Positions 51,085 through 59,439 of a stretch of 64,000 bases of DNA are shown one piece after another. Source of the DNA: Gracilimonas sp046602855. GTDB taxonomy: Bacteria > Bacteroidota > Rhodothermia > Balneolales > Balneolaceae. A model generated the notes under the pieces. That model was not told the origin of the DNA. It ran no database searches and was given only the letters and a program-made list of their open reading frames with translations. Position numbers and translations under genes: made by a program. Within the stretch, counting starts at the first letter, position 1. Every line of letters starts with the position of its first letter. Where the stretch lies: assembly GCF_046602855.1 (NCBI RefSeq), contig NZ_JBKINJ010000001.1:1054001-1118000 (forward strand), given 5' to 3'.

Positions 51085-51841
51085 CCCTATGAACCATGGT
51101 AGATGACGATTGATCGACCGGAAATACAATTGTATCCATGATATTAACGTGTTCAGGACGGTTAGCAGTGAAAAGAATGATCTCGGCTATATCCAGAGCC
51201 ATCAATGGCTGCATGCCTTTATAAACCTGATCCGCTTTTTCCTTATCACCACTGAAACGCACCTCACTGAATTCTGTTTCCACTAATCCCGGTGACACCA
51301 TACTCACTCTAACTTTGGTACCGTGAAGATCCTTCTTTGTGGCTTCTGTTATTGCTTTAACCGCGTGTTTTGTTGCCGTGTAAACCACTCCACCGGGATA
51401 AGACTCGTGCCCTGCAATGGATCCGACATTTATGATATGACCGTAATTTCGCTCTTTCATTTTAGCTGAGATCAACCTGGAAAGATATAATAGTCCTTTT
51501 ATATTGGTATCGATCATCGTATTCCAGTCCTCAAAAGAGGCAGAATACACAGGATCGGTTCCCTTGGCCATCCCTGCATTGTTCACTAAAATATCAACGG
51601 GCTCGTTGATCGAACCAATGAATTTTGAGCAAGCCTCAGAATTCTGAACATCAAAGGCAGCTGTTGTTACGGTAACGCCATATTCAGATTCCAGGTCACG
51701 TTTCAGTTGCTGAAGTTTTTCTTCTCTTCGTCCGGTTATATACAGATCAACACCTGTTTCAGCCATAAGTTTTGCCGTGCTCTTACCTATTCCGGCAGAG
51801 GCACCTGTAATTATTGCTGTTTTTCCCTGTAATCGATTCAT
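51077..51841 (-). CDS. Short-chain dehydrogenase/reductase (YdfG-like)
   Basis: A 254-residue classical SDR. NAD(P)-binding motif 'TGASAGIGKSTAKLM' (about 12-26), 'ILVNNAGMAKG', the catalytic Ser in 'GSIAGHESYPGG', and the 'Y-x-x-x-K' in 'VYTATKHAVKAI'. The RR/KE stretch after the second strand (YITGRREEKLQQL) favours NADPH. The closest type is the YdfG/serine-3-dehydrogenase group, which reduces small hydroxy acids or aldehydes such as malonic semialdehyde. Co-transcribed with gatA upstream (14 bases) and the M28 gene downstream. Confidence 0.9.
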   Translation of the reverse strand: MNRLQGKTAIITGASAGIGKSTAKLMAETGVDLYITGRREEKLQQLKRDLESEYGVTVTTAAFDVQNSEACSKFIGSINEPVDILVNNAGMAKGTDPVYSASFEDWNTMIDTNIKGLLYLSRLISAKMKERNYGHIINVGSIAGHESYPGGVVYTATKHAVKAITEATKKDLHGTKVRVSMVSPGLVETEFSEVRFSGDKEKADQVYKGMQPLMALDIAEIILFTANRPEHVNIMDTIVFPVDQSSSTMVHRDE

Positions 51842-51855
51842 AATAAGATCCTAAA

Positions 51856-53391
51856 CTATTGGGTATGAATTTCAGCTAGTCGGCCGGCATTAATCACTTT
51901 TTCTTCATGAAAGCTATCAGCCATAAATTGAATTCCGTAAGGCATTCCGTCGCTGTGAGTCCCGGCGGGAACACTGATACCACAAATACCGGCAAGATTG
52001 GCCGTTATCGTATATACATCATTCAAATACATCTGAACCGGATCATCAAGTTTATCACCAATATCAAATGCTGTGGTTGGTGCGGTTGGGCTCACAATGA
52101 CATCCACTTTTTCGAATGCTTTCTTATAATCATCCTGAATGAGTCTTCTTACTCTCTGTGCCTTACCATAGTAAGCGTCATAATAACCTGAACTCAAGAC
52201 ATAGGTACCAAGCATGATCCTGCGTTTTACTTCCTGACCGAATCCCTCTGTTCTGGATTTTTTATACAAACGGATCAGAGGTGAATCTAATTTAGCTAAT
52301 TTCTCCTGCAACACGATCTTTTTCTCACCTATAGCTGACTCAAATTGTTCTTTGAGTGCTATCTCTTCCTTCTTCAGGTCATCCAATACTTCTTCCTTAT
52401 CTGCCCGATGCCCATATCTTATACCATCAAACCTGGCAAGGTTACTGGAAGCTTCAGCTGTTGCAAGAATATAATAAGTAGCAATCCCGTATTTTGTATG
52501 TGGAAGATGAATAGGCACCAACTCTGCTCCATCTGCTTCCAGCTTGCTTAATAAATTCTCAATGCCTTCCTGGATCTCAGGATCAAGTCCGTCTCCAAAA
52601 AACTCTTCTGGCACGCCTATTTTGATATTTTTATTCGGATTCTGTGCCGCCTCAACATAACTACCTTTTTTGGTTTGCGAGGAAGTATTATCTCGTTCGT
52701 CAAAACCAGCGATCACATCCAGGATTCTGGCTGTGTCTTCGACAGAACGAGCCAGAGGACCTATACAATCAAAGGATGAGGCAAAAGCAACAAGCCCATA
52801 ACGTGAAACGCGGCCATAAGTTGGCTTTAATCCCACTACTCCACAATAAGAAGCTGGCTGTCGAATAGACCCACCGGTATCTGAACCTAATGTAGCCACT
52901 GCCATATCAGCTGCAACAGCTGCCGCACTGCCACCAGAAGATCCACCGGGCACTTTATCAGTGTTATGAGGATTTTTAACCGGTCCGAAGTTTGTGTATT
53001 CGTTGGCCGACCCCATGGCGAATTCATCCATATTCAGTCGACCGATCAGAATGGCATCCTCTGCTAACAAGCGTTCAATTACCGTTGCATCATACACACT
53101 ATCAAAGTCTTCAAGCATCTTTGACGCACAGGTCAGCTTCTTTCCTCGCTCAGCAATTACATCTTTTATACCCAAAACCACACCGGCAAGCTTACCGGCT
53201 TCGCCCTTATCGATCTTTTTCTGGATCTCTTCAGCTTGCTTTTTAGCAGCTTCAAAATCAGTTGCCACATAGGCATTAATGACCTGATTCTGGGATTCAA
53301 TTTTAGAGATATAATGTTCGACAATATCGAGAAGCTGTACTTCCCCGTTTAAGACTTTTTCGCGAGTCTCTGAAATAGTCATGTAATTCAA
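51856..53391 (-). CDS. gatA: Aspartyl/glutamyl-tRNA amidotransferase subunit A
   Basis: A 511-residue amidase subunit of the GatCAB complex that converts mischarged Glu-tRNA-Gln (or Asp-tRNA-Asn) to the amide. The amidase Ser-Ser-Lys triad is visible: Lys in 'LGIKDVI', then 'VPGGSSGGSAAAVAA' and 'LGSDTGGSIRQPASYCG'. The domain also has 'GLKPTYGRVSRYGLVAFASSFD'. It is about 25 residues longer than typical GatA, because of a charged helical insertion at about residues 325-365 (rich in Lys, Glu), between the 'RFDGIRYGHR' and 'RTEGFGQEVKRRIMLG' segments. Upstream is tatA (9-base gap); gatB and gatC are not in the window. Confidence 0.95.
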   Translation of the reverse strand: MNYMTISETREKVLNGEVQLLDIVEHYISKIESQNQVINAYVATDFEAAKKQAEEIQKKIDKGEAGKLAGVVLGIKDVIAERGKKLTCASKMLEDFDSVYDATVIERLLAEDAILIGRLNMDEFAMGSANEYTNFGPVKNPHNTDKVPGGSSGGSAAAVAADMAVATLGSDTGGSIRQPASYCGVVGLKPTYGRVSRYGLVAFASSFDCIGPLARSVEDTARILDVIAGFDERDNTSSQTKKGSYVEAAQNPNKNIKIGVPEEFFGDGLDPEIQEGIENLLSKLEADGAELVPIHLPHTKYGIATYYILATAEASSNLARFDGIRYGHRADKEEVLDDLKKEEIALKEQFESAIGEKKIVLQEKLAKLDSPLIRLYKKSRTEGFGQEVKRRIMLGTYVLSSGYYDAYYGKAQRVRRLIQDDYKKAFEKVDVIVSPTAPTTAFDIGDKLDDPVQMYLNDVYTITANLAGICGISVPAGTHSDGMPYGIQFMADSFHEEKVINAGRLAEIHTQ

Positions 53392-53400
53392 TTTCTGCTT

Positions 53401-53619
53401 TTAATTGCTTTTAGAGGTGTTTTCTTCGTGATTAGCAGCGTCATTAATATCTTTGGAACTGTCTTCGATCTCCTTCTTGATATCTTTTGAAGCTTGTCTG
53501 AATTCTTTAATACCTTGTCCCAATCCACGGGCCAGTTCGGGAATTCGTTTGGCTCCAAATAAAACTAAAATCACAATGGCAATAATTAGAATTTCAGGGG
53601 CACCTAAACTGTTAAACAT
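53401..53619 (-). CDS. tatA: Sec-independent translocase subunit TatA
   Basis: A 72-residue protein starting at the ATG at 53619 (MFNSLGAPEILIIAI), preceded by AGAGGA 8 bases upstream; a 25-codon longer frame has no such site. A membrane helix (about 8-22, EILIIAIVILVLFGAKRIPE) with the family's FG-A-K-x-x-P turn leads to an amphipathic helix (LARGLGQGIKEFRQASKDI) and an acidic/polar tail. TatA polymers form the pore that exports folded proteins. Short TatA-type length; the tail composition fits TatA/E rather than TatB. tatC is not in the window. Confidence 0.93.
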   Translation of the reverse strand: MFNSLGAPEILIIAIVILVLFGAKRIPELARGLGQGIKEFRQASKDIKKEIEDSSKDINDAANHEENTSKSN

Positions 53620-53708
53620 AAAAATAATCCTCTTAGGATTTAGTTGATGTATTTGTGCGAAGATAACAATATTTTCGGCACGAATTTGGAACAAAAATTT
53701 AATTAATT

Positions 53709-53742
53709 CACTTGTGTTTTAATCACACTTGTGTTTATTACA
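53709..53742. repeat. Two tandem 17-base repeats with a TGTG-N7-CACA dyad
   Basis: CACTTGTGTTTTAATCA is followed directly by CACTTGTGTTTATTACA (first eleven bases identical, last two identical). They overlap a dyad TGTGTTTTAATCACA that resembles a Crp/Fnr-family half-site pair. The repeats stand in the divergent gap between tatA and the DUF2795 gene, so they could carry a shared regulatory site. Confidence 0.45.
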
Positions 53743-53771
53743 CTCATTCATTTTAAAATAATTACAAACAT

Positions 53772-54026
53772 ATGATTTGGACTGTAGAATTAGCTGCTGC
53801 ACTTGATGACGCTCCTTTCCCGGCAACCCGTGAAGAACTTATCGAATGGGCTGAACGGAATGGCCTGCCTAATCAGGTTATCGTGAACCTCGAAGAACTT
53901 GAAGAGATAGAACAGGGTGAAGAACCTGTTTATGAAGGTATCGAAGATATCTGGCCTGATTACATCAGAAAAGAAGACTTCTTCCATAACGAAGAAGATG
54001 AAGGTTTCGACTATGACGACGTTTAA
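53772..54026 (+). CDS. DUF2795-domain small acidic protein
   Basis: An 84-residue acidic protein. Residues about 1-45 match the DUF2795 pattern: 'IWTVELAAALDDAPFPATREELIEWAERNGLPNQVIVNLEELEE', a small helical domain that starts with a hydrophobic-Leu stretch and has 'FPATREELIEWAERNG'. The C-terminal half is strongly acidic with Tyr/Phe residues (DYIRKEDFFHNEEDEGFDYDD). The function of DUF2795 is unknown; members are cytoplasmic and small. It is divergent from tatA and lies 84 bases before the Omp85 gene. Confidence 0.85.
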   Translation: MIWTVELAAALDDAPFPATREELIEWAERNGLPNQVIVNLEELEEIEQGEEPVYEGIEDIWPDYIRKEDFFHNEEDEGFDYDDV

Positions 54027-54110
54027 ATGTTAAGCAGCGTCAGCAGAAGTTGCGGTTACATTTAGTAGCCGGTCTCGTCCGACCATCGTAACCTCTCACT
54101 CTGTAGTACT

Positions 54111-56519
54111 TTGCAAACACCTGATACCCGTAAACTCATTTCAGCGTTCCTGCTGTGTTTTATAACATGGGTTGGATTGCTTTATCCTATAAATATACAG
54201 GCTCAGGATGTTCAGGGTGAAGGAAACACCGAAGACGTCGTTCGAAGGGTCAGGTTTTCAGGTAACCAAGATATCAAAGATCGTACACTCACAACCCTGG
54301 TTCGAACCCGAACCAATCGTGAGTTTCTGAGCATCCCTCAATTCACACCCTGGCTTTTTATATGGAAAATTTCAGGAGGAAGATTCGGTGAAGAACCTGC
54401 CTTTTTAGACCGACAAACTGTCGGGAACGACATTGAACGGATCACCCTTTATTATGAATCATTGGGATACTTTGATGTTTCGGTTGATACCAGCATCTCA
54501 GAATACCGTTCAGACAAGATCGAAGTTTCTTTCATAATCGATGAAGGACCTCAGCACCGAATTAACACTGTAACCTACAGTGGGTTTCCCGTTTTTACTG
54601 AGCCTAACAGAAGGTTTGAATTTCTTCAAAGAGGTTCCTTTACAAAGGGAAGACTCAATGACACCACTTTCACAGTCAATCGAGCCTACAGCTCACAAGC
54701 GCTTAGTAACGAACAAGAGCGACTCATCACCTTCCTAAAAAACAATGGTTATGCCTCTGTACAACGTGACTCTGTGATAGCCTTGGTCAAAGAAGATACC
54801 ACAACTTCAAACTCACTTGATGTATTGTACCGAGTCAGACCCGGTGGTCAATATAAATTTGGTGATATCAGAGTTAGATTAAGTGATACAGAACCTCCTG
54901 TTAATTACGATGAATCGGATACCTTAAGCGGACCACCCCATACGGTAGATTCTTCATACACGATATCGTTGTTCAAAGAATCAGGAGCCCAATCCAAATT
55001 CCGACTACTCTCAGATCAACTACTATATAAGCCGGGGGAAATGTATGATCACTCACTGTATCTTGAAACAGTAAATGAGTTCCAAAACCTGGGTATGTTA
55101 TATATTCAGAGGTTCAGTCAGAACGAGGATCAGGTTCAGCCCGATTATACAAAAGAAAAAATTCCCACCTACTTTGATCTGCAAACACTGACCAAACACA
55201 GTATTTCAACGGAACTTTTTGGCATGAAGCGATATGGTTATGGCACTGGTTTTGGGGTTGACTACACTAACAACAACGTATTCGGTAATGCTGAAAATCT
55301 AAGTATTGGGGCAAACGCCAGTTTTGAGTATGTGAGGCCTTCTGTTCTTGAAGAGATCGACACTACGGCTACGCAATCCTCTTTGTTCAGAAGTTATGAA
55401 CTTACAGCCGATTACTCGGTACCACGATTGAATTTTCCCTTCTCATTCCTTGACAACAGACCCGGATTTACCAGTGGGGTTACGCGTTATCTCTTAAGTT
55501 ACAGCCGGTCAGATCAGTTATTATTTGACATAAACTCAGATGTTGGTTTTAACATGCGGTATGAGGTCAATCACACTTCAAATTATTCAAGTTTTTTGGA
55601 TCTCATTGAACTTGATCTCGTAGATACCAATCCATCCTCTGCTTATATCCGGAATCTAAGAAATGAGTTTGGTACAGATACCTTATCTGATGGAACCATT
55701 GTAGATGCATTTGAACTTCAGCGAATTCTGGAGGATTTTAACCCCCAAATATCCTCCACTGTCCGATACACATTCAGAAGTCAGAATACAGATCTCATTA
55801 AAAGAAACCGGGGTTATTTCAGTGAATATTCTGTGGCTGTTGGCGGTAATATCCCCTACCTCATCGATAACCACTTAACAACTCCCGGTACTCTTGAAGG
55901 TAACCTGCCCTCGCTTTTTGGTTTAAGCGAAAATAGCCTCAGTTACAGCCGATATATCAAGTTATCTGTAGATTATAGGAAATATTATCCGATTTCAGCT
56001 GATGGTGTACTAGCTTGGCGTATATATGGTGGATATGCTCATCCTTATGGTAGATCCAGTTCCATTCCACTGAATCGAAGATTCTTTGCCGGAGGAAGTA
56101 ACGATATCCGTGGCTGGGCTCCTTTTCAACTGGGACCCGGTGATATTTCCACTGAAAGCGTAAATATACCCGGTGGTGAGATCAAGCTGGCGGCATTCAC
56201 TGAGGTCAGACAAGCATTTATCAGGGATTTTCTTGGGGCCAATTGGTATGCAGCCCTTTTTGCAGACGCGGGTAACATTTGGTATGGTCCAAAGAACGAT
56301 TTCAGAGATGAAAATAATCAGGACAGGCTTGAACAAGGTCGATTCCAATTTGACAATTTTTACAACCAAATTGCTGTTGCCGGGGGACCCGGTTTACGCC
56401 TTGACTGGGAATATGTAATAGTAAGGTTTGATTTTGCCTTCCGGCTGCACGACCTTCAGACTGGTTGGTTAAATAACAAACAAACCTATTTTAACTTCGG
56501 TATTGGTCACTCCTTCTAA
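54111..56519 (+). CDS. Omp85-family outer-membrane protein (BamA/TamA type)
   Basis: An 802-residue protein; the start used is a TTG at 54111 because no in-frame ATG precedes the signal peptide (FLLCFITWVGLLYPINIQAQ). N-terminal POTRA-type repeats are at about 40-260 ('RRVRFSGNQDIKDRTLTTLVRTR', 'ERITLYYESLGYFDVSVDTSI', 'SFIIDEGPQHRINTVTYSG'). The C-terminal 16-stranded barrel contains the conserved 'RFFAGGSNDIRGWAPFQLGPGD' motif (RGW in place of RGF/Y) and ends with 'YFNFGIGHSF', a terminal Phe. No lipobox, so not the TamL lipoprotein type. It assembles or translocates outer-membrane proteins or lipids. Confidence 0.9.
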   Translation: MQTPDTRKLISAFLLCFITWVGLLYPINIQAQDVQGEGNTEDVVRRVRFSGNQDIKDRTLTTLVRTRTNREFLSIPQFTPWLFIWKISGGRFGEEPAFLDRQTVGNDIERITLYYESLGYFDVSVDTSISEYRSDKIEVSFIIDEGPQHRINTVTYSGFPVFTEPNRRFEFLQRGSFTKGRLNDTTFTVNRAYSSQALSNEQERLITFLKNNGYASVQRDSVIALVKEDTTTSNSLDVLYRVRPGGQYKFGDIRVRLSDTEPPVNYDESDTLSGPPHTVDSSYTISLFKESGAQSKFRLLSDQLLYKPGEMYDHSLYLETVNEFQNLGMLYIQRFSQNEDQVQPDYTKEKIPTYFDLQTLTKHSISTELFGMKRYGYGTGFGVDYTNNNVFGNAENLSIGANASFEYVRPSVLEEIDTTATQSSLFRSYELTADYSVPRLNFPFSFLDNRPGFTSGVTRYLLSYSRSDQLLFDINSDVGFNMRYEVNHTSNYSSFLDLIELDLVDTNPSSAYIRNLRNEFGTDTLSDGTIVDAFELQRILEDFNPQISSTVRYTFRSQNTDLIKRNRGYFSEYSVAVGGNIPYLIDNHLTTPGTLEGNLPSLFGLSENSLSYSRYIKLSVDYRKYYPISADGVLAWRIYGGYAHPYGRSSSIPLNRRFFAGGSNDIRGWAPFQLGPGDISTESVNIPGGEIKLAAFTEVRQAFIRDFLGANWYAALFADAGNIWYGPKNDFRDENNQDRLEQGRFQFDNFYNQIAVAGGPGLRLDWEYVIVRFDFAFRLHDLQTGWLNNKQTYFNFGIGHSF

Positions 56520-56536
56520 CCTCAACTACTGACTCT

Positions 56537-57085
56537 ATGTTCGATAAACTGAAAAAGCTGAAAGATCAGTCCAATATTGTTTTTAAGTCAAAATTTCTGG
56601 CGAATCTCAATCCAGCAGAACGTTACGAATTTCTTCAGCTTTGCCATCGCAGAAGCTATAAGGAAGGAGAATATGTATTTTATAAAAATGATCCGGGTAC
56701 AGGTATGTACTTTATTGAAGACGGGATTATCGAACTCACCGTTGGTGAACCCGACGATAATGTTTCGGAAGAAAAACCCAATTCACTTGAACTTCACTCG
56801 CCTGACAGTTTTGGAGCTCTTTCAATCGGTTATAATTTGAGAAGAAAAACATCAGCTCGCTGTGTTTCTAACTGCGAGCTTCTTGGGTTTTTTAAACCGG
56901 ATTTTGAGGTTCTCAGGGGCCGGCATCCAAAAATTGCGGTTAAATTTCTTCAAACACTTACCAATAAAGCCCTGAAGCAACTTGAAGTGACTACAAAAAA
57001 ACTATCTGAGGTTGCAGACGAGCAAACAGCACTAAATTTACAAATTCAATCCTACTACGAAGATAATTCAGAGGAATCAGTTTAA
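56537..57085 (+). CDS. Cyclic-nucleotide-binding-domain protein without DNA-binding domain
   Basis: A 182-residue protein. Residues about 25-140 form a cNMP-binding beta roll ('LANLNPAERYEFLQLCHRRSYKEGEYVFYKNDPGTGMYFIEDGIIEL', 'DSFGALSIGYNLRRKTSARCVSNCELLGF'). The phosphate-binding cassette lacks the classical 'GExALL..pR' spacing but keeps 'SFGALS...RKTSARC'. The C-terminal ~35 residues are a coiled coil (ALKQLEVTTKKLSEVADEQTALNLQIQ), not a helix-turn-helix, so this is not a Crp/Fnr regulator. It sits 17 bases after the Omp85 gene and 3 bases before rlmD, suggesting an operon. Confidence 0.85.
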   Translation: MFDKLKKLKDQSNIVFKSKFLANLNPAERYEFLQLCHRRSYKEGEYVFYKNDPGTGMYFIEDGIIELTVGEPDDNVSEEKPNSLELHSPDSFGALSIGYNLRRKTSARCVSNCELLGFFKPDFEVLRGRHPKIAVKFLQTLTNKALKQLEVTTKKLSEVADEQTALNLQIQSYYEDNSEESV

Positions 57086-57088
57086 TTT

Positions 57089-58498
57089 ATGGCACTAAAA
57101 AAAGGTCAGGAAGTAGAGCTAGAGATCATTGATGCAGCATTTAAAGGTAAAGGATTGGCTAAGGTTGATGGGTTGGCCGTATTTGTGCCGGGCACCACAC
57201 CCGGTGACAAGGTTAAAGCCCGTATCATCAAAAAGAAAAAGAAACATCGGGAAGCTAAGCTTTTAGAGATCCTTGAGCCAAGTGAGCACCGCATCGAGCC
57301 CAAATGTCAGCACGCAAATGTGTGCGGGGGATGCAGCTGGCAGCACATCCCATACTCCAAACAGGTAGAATATAAGGGACAGCAGGTCAAGGATCATATT
57401 AAGCGGATCGGCCATATGAACGGAGATATCGTAAAGCAGGCTATTGCATCCGATCAGGAGTTCTATTACCGCAATAAGATGGAATACAGTATCAGTGCCC
57501 GCCGATGGCTTACTGAAGAAGAGATCAAAAGTGATGAATACGTGGATGATTCAGCATTTGCAGCCGGACTCCATGCTCCCGGCCGGTTTGATAAGATCCT
57601 GAATCTAAAGGAATGCCATCTGCAGGTTCCTGAATCATTTCAGATCCTGGATTTTGTAAGAAATTATTGTATTGAGCATGGCATTGAACCCTATGATACT
57701 CTTGAAAATACGGGATTCATGAGAAACATCATGATCCGAAACTCACATTATACCGACGATTTCATGGTCAACCTGGTCACCTATCAGGATGATCAGTCGG
57801 TTATGGAAAGGGTAAAGGATGCCCTGTTACAAGAGTTCCCATTCATCACAACGGTGGTCAACAACGTAAATGATACCAAAAGCCCGACAGCTGCCGGTCG
57901 TTATGAGAAAGTGCTGTTTGGTCCCGGTTTCATTGTAGATAAGATCGGTGACTTCATCTTCAAGATCCACCCTAATGCTTTTTTTCAGACCAATACAGCT
58001 CAGGCCGAAAAGTTGTACGATGTAGCAAAAGATTTTGCTGATATCAAGGACGATGATATTGTATATGACCTGTACTGTGGTGTTGGAACTCTTAGTTTAT
58101 ACATGAGCCGCAGAGCCAAACACGTGCTTGGTATTGAGCTGGTGGATGTAGCCGTCGAAAATGCCCGATTCAATGCTAAAGAGAACGAAGTTGATAATGT
58201 CTCTTTCATCAAAGGGGATATGAAGGATGTATTCACACAGGATGTCGTAGATAAGCATGGAGCTCCGAATGTACTGATCACGGACCCGCCCAGAGCCGGC
58301 ATGCATCCTGATGTGGTGAAACGGCTTTGTGAACTCAAGGTACCTCGTATTGTTTATGTAAGCTGTAATAGCTCTACCATGGCCCGGGACCTTAAGGAAT
58401 TAAAAGAAGTGTATGATGTAGAGATCGTTCAACCAGTAGATATGTTCCCTCAAACCTACCACATAGAGGCGGTAGCCAAACTCTCACTAAAAGTTTAA
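57089..58498 (+). CDS. rlmD: 23S rRNA uracil-5-methyltransferase, RlmD/RlmC (RumA) type
   Basis: A 469-residue enzyme that methylates U1939 (RlmD) or a neighbouring uridine of 23S rRNA. The N-terminal TRAM domain (KKGQEVELEIIDAAFKGKGLAKVDGLAVFVPG) is followed by a [4Fe-4S] cluster motif 'CQHANVCGGCSWQHI' and the SAM-binding methyltransferase core with 'VYDLYCGVGTLSLYMS' (motif I), 'DPPRAGMHPDVV' and 'YVSCNSSTMARDL', which carries the catalytic Cys. All four cluster cysteines are present (the fourth by 'LKECHLQVPE'). RlmD is the likelier assignment; RlmCD-type specificity cannot be excluded. Ends convergent with the UbiA-like gene, overlapping by 4 bases. Confidence 0.9.
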   Translation: MALKKGQEVELEIIDAAFKGKGLAKVDGLAVFVPGTTPGDKVKARIIKKKKKHREAKLLEILEPSEHRIEPKCQHANVCGGCSWQHIPYSKQVEYKGQQVKDHIKRIGHMNGDIVKQAIASDQEFYYRNKMEYSISARRWLTEEEIKSDEYVDDSAFAAGLHAPGRFDKILNLKECHLQVPESFQILDFVRNYCIEHGIEPYDTLENTGFMRNIMIRNSHYTDDFMVNLVTYQDDQSVMERVKDALLQEFPFITTVVNNVNDTKSPTAAGRYEKVLFGPGFIVDKIGDFIFKIHPNAFFQTNTAQAEKLYDVAKDFADIKDDDIVYDLYCGVGTLSLYMSRRAKHVLGIELVDVAVENARFNAKENEVDNVSFIKGDMKDVFTQDVVDKHGAPNVLITDPPRAGMHPDVVKRLCELKVPRIVYVSCNSSTMARDLKELKEVYDVEIVQPVDMFPQTYHIEAVAKLSLKV

Positions 58499-59301
58499 AA
58501 GCCGTTATACAAGAAAAGTCCAAACCAAAGAATGGGGATGCTTTCGACCCAAAAAGAAGCATAGTATCTATGTTGTTCTTCTTTAGCTTTCCATATAGCC
58601 CAGAGCGTAATTACAGCAATCAAAGCGGTTTGTGAAAGATAAGATTCCGAGATCACCGGATTCAAGAACTGAAGGATTATAAAAACTAAAAGCAATCCTG
58701 AACCAAGCATTCTACTTTCTTTTACACCTAATAACTGAGGAAGAGACCCCAACTCTTCTTCATCATGCTTCAGGTCCCTGATCTCAAAAGGGATCGTTAA
58801 TGCGATCACGAATGCAAATCTTGAAAGCAGCTCAATGATCACTGAAGGCTGCATCAGGTTAACTGAATGTGCCAGGGGTAATAATACTGAAACCCCTGCC
58901 CATGCAGCCGCTATCACAAAGATCTTCCAGCCTTTGATCATCCGTATATTCTTACCCTTAAATATCGGAATTGCATATAGAAGCGTTAGAATACCAAACC
59001 CGGTAGCATAGTAGATTACAGTTTCAGGAAGGTAAAACGCTATATAAATTAGTCCCAAAAACGCCCCCGCTGTAAAGAGCCGTATGCCTTTTATGTTTTG
59101 AGTAATAGAAAGATGATGCTTATTACCTACCCCGGCATATTTCACGAAGTTATAGCCAACGATCGTTCCAAGATAGATGAAAGCAAGTACCCAGATATTC
59201 AGATCCAGATCAAATTCAGCATAAGTTACAGCCGTAAGAGCCGTTACTGCCAACGCTACATGCAAACTGCTTTGGATGTAAAACCGGAAAAATTTTTTCA
59301 T
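58495..59301 (-). CDS. UbiA-like integral membrane protein
   Basis: A 268-residue protein with about eight membrane helices and the general shape of UbiA prenyltransferases. The second Asp-rich motif is present (EIRDLKHDEEELGSLPQLLG). The first, normally N-D-x-x-D, is degenerate: 'GYNFVKYAGVGNKHH' has only the Asn. UbiA enzymes attach prenyl groups to quinone, heme or lipid precursors using two Asp motifs for magnesium-pyrophosphate. Loss of the first suggests altered or absent catalysis. Convergent with rlmD; no co-transcribed partner. Confidence 0.78.
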   Translation of the reverse strand: MKKFFRFYIQSSLHVALAVTALTAVTYAEFDLDLNIWVLAFIYLGTIVGYNFVKYAGVGNKHHLSITQNIKGIRLFTAGAFLGLIYIAFYLPETVIYYATGFGILTLLYAIPIFKGKNIRMIKGWKIFVIAAAWAGVSVLLPLAHSVNLMQPSVIIELLSRFAFVIALTIPFEIRDLKHDEEELGSLPQLLGVKESRMLGSGLLLVFIILQFLNPVISESYLSQTALIAVITLWAIWKAKEEQHRYYASFWVESIPILWFGLFLYNGF

Positions 59302-59332
59302 AAAACAGAAGTTCTTTTACAGTAAATAAATA

Positions 59333-59352
59333 AACTATAACCAAGTATAGTT
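59333..59352. repeat. Inverted repeat upstream of the UbiA-like and GNAT-like genes
   Basis: Perfect 7-base arms (AACTATA / TATAGTT) with a 6-base spacer in the 138-base divergent region. AT-rich; could be a regulatory dyad. Weak evidence alone. Confidence 0.3.
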
Positions 59353-59439
59353 CAATTATTTTATTAATTTAGACGACCTTCTATAAGTAATTAATATACA
59401 GATAGATATATTTCAAAATATTACATTCTAAGATCAGCA

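Noticed and set aside
54027..54110. A small gene or RNA before the Omp85 gene
   Set aside because: No ORF of note and no strong structure; the gap is most simply the 5' region of the Omp85 gene.
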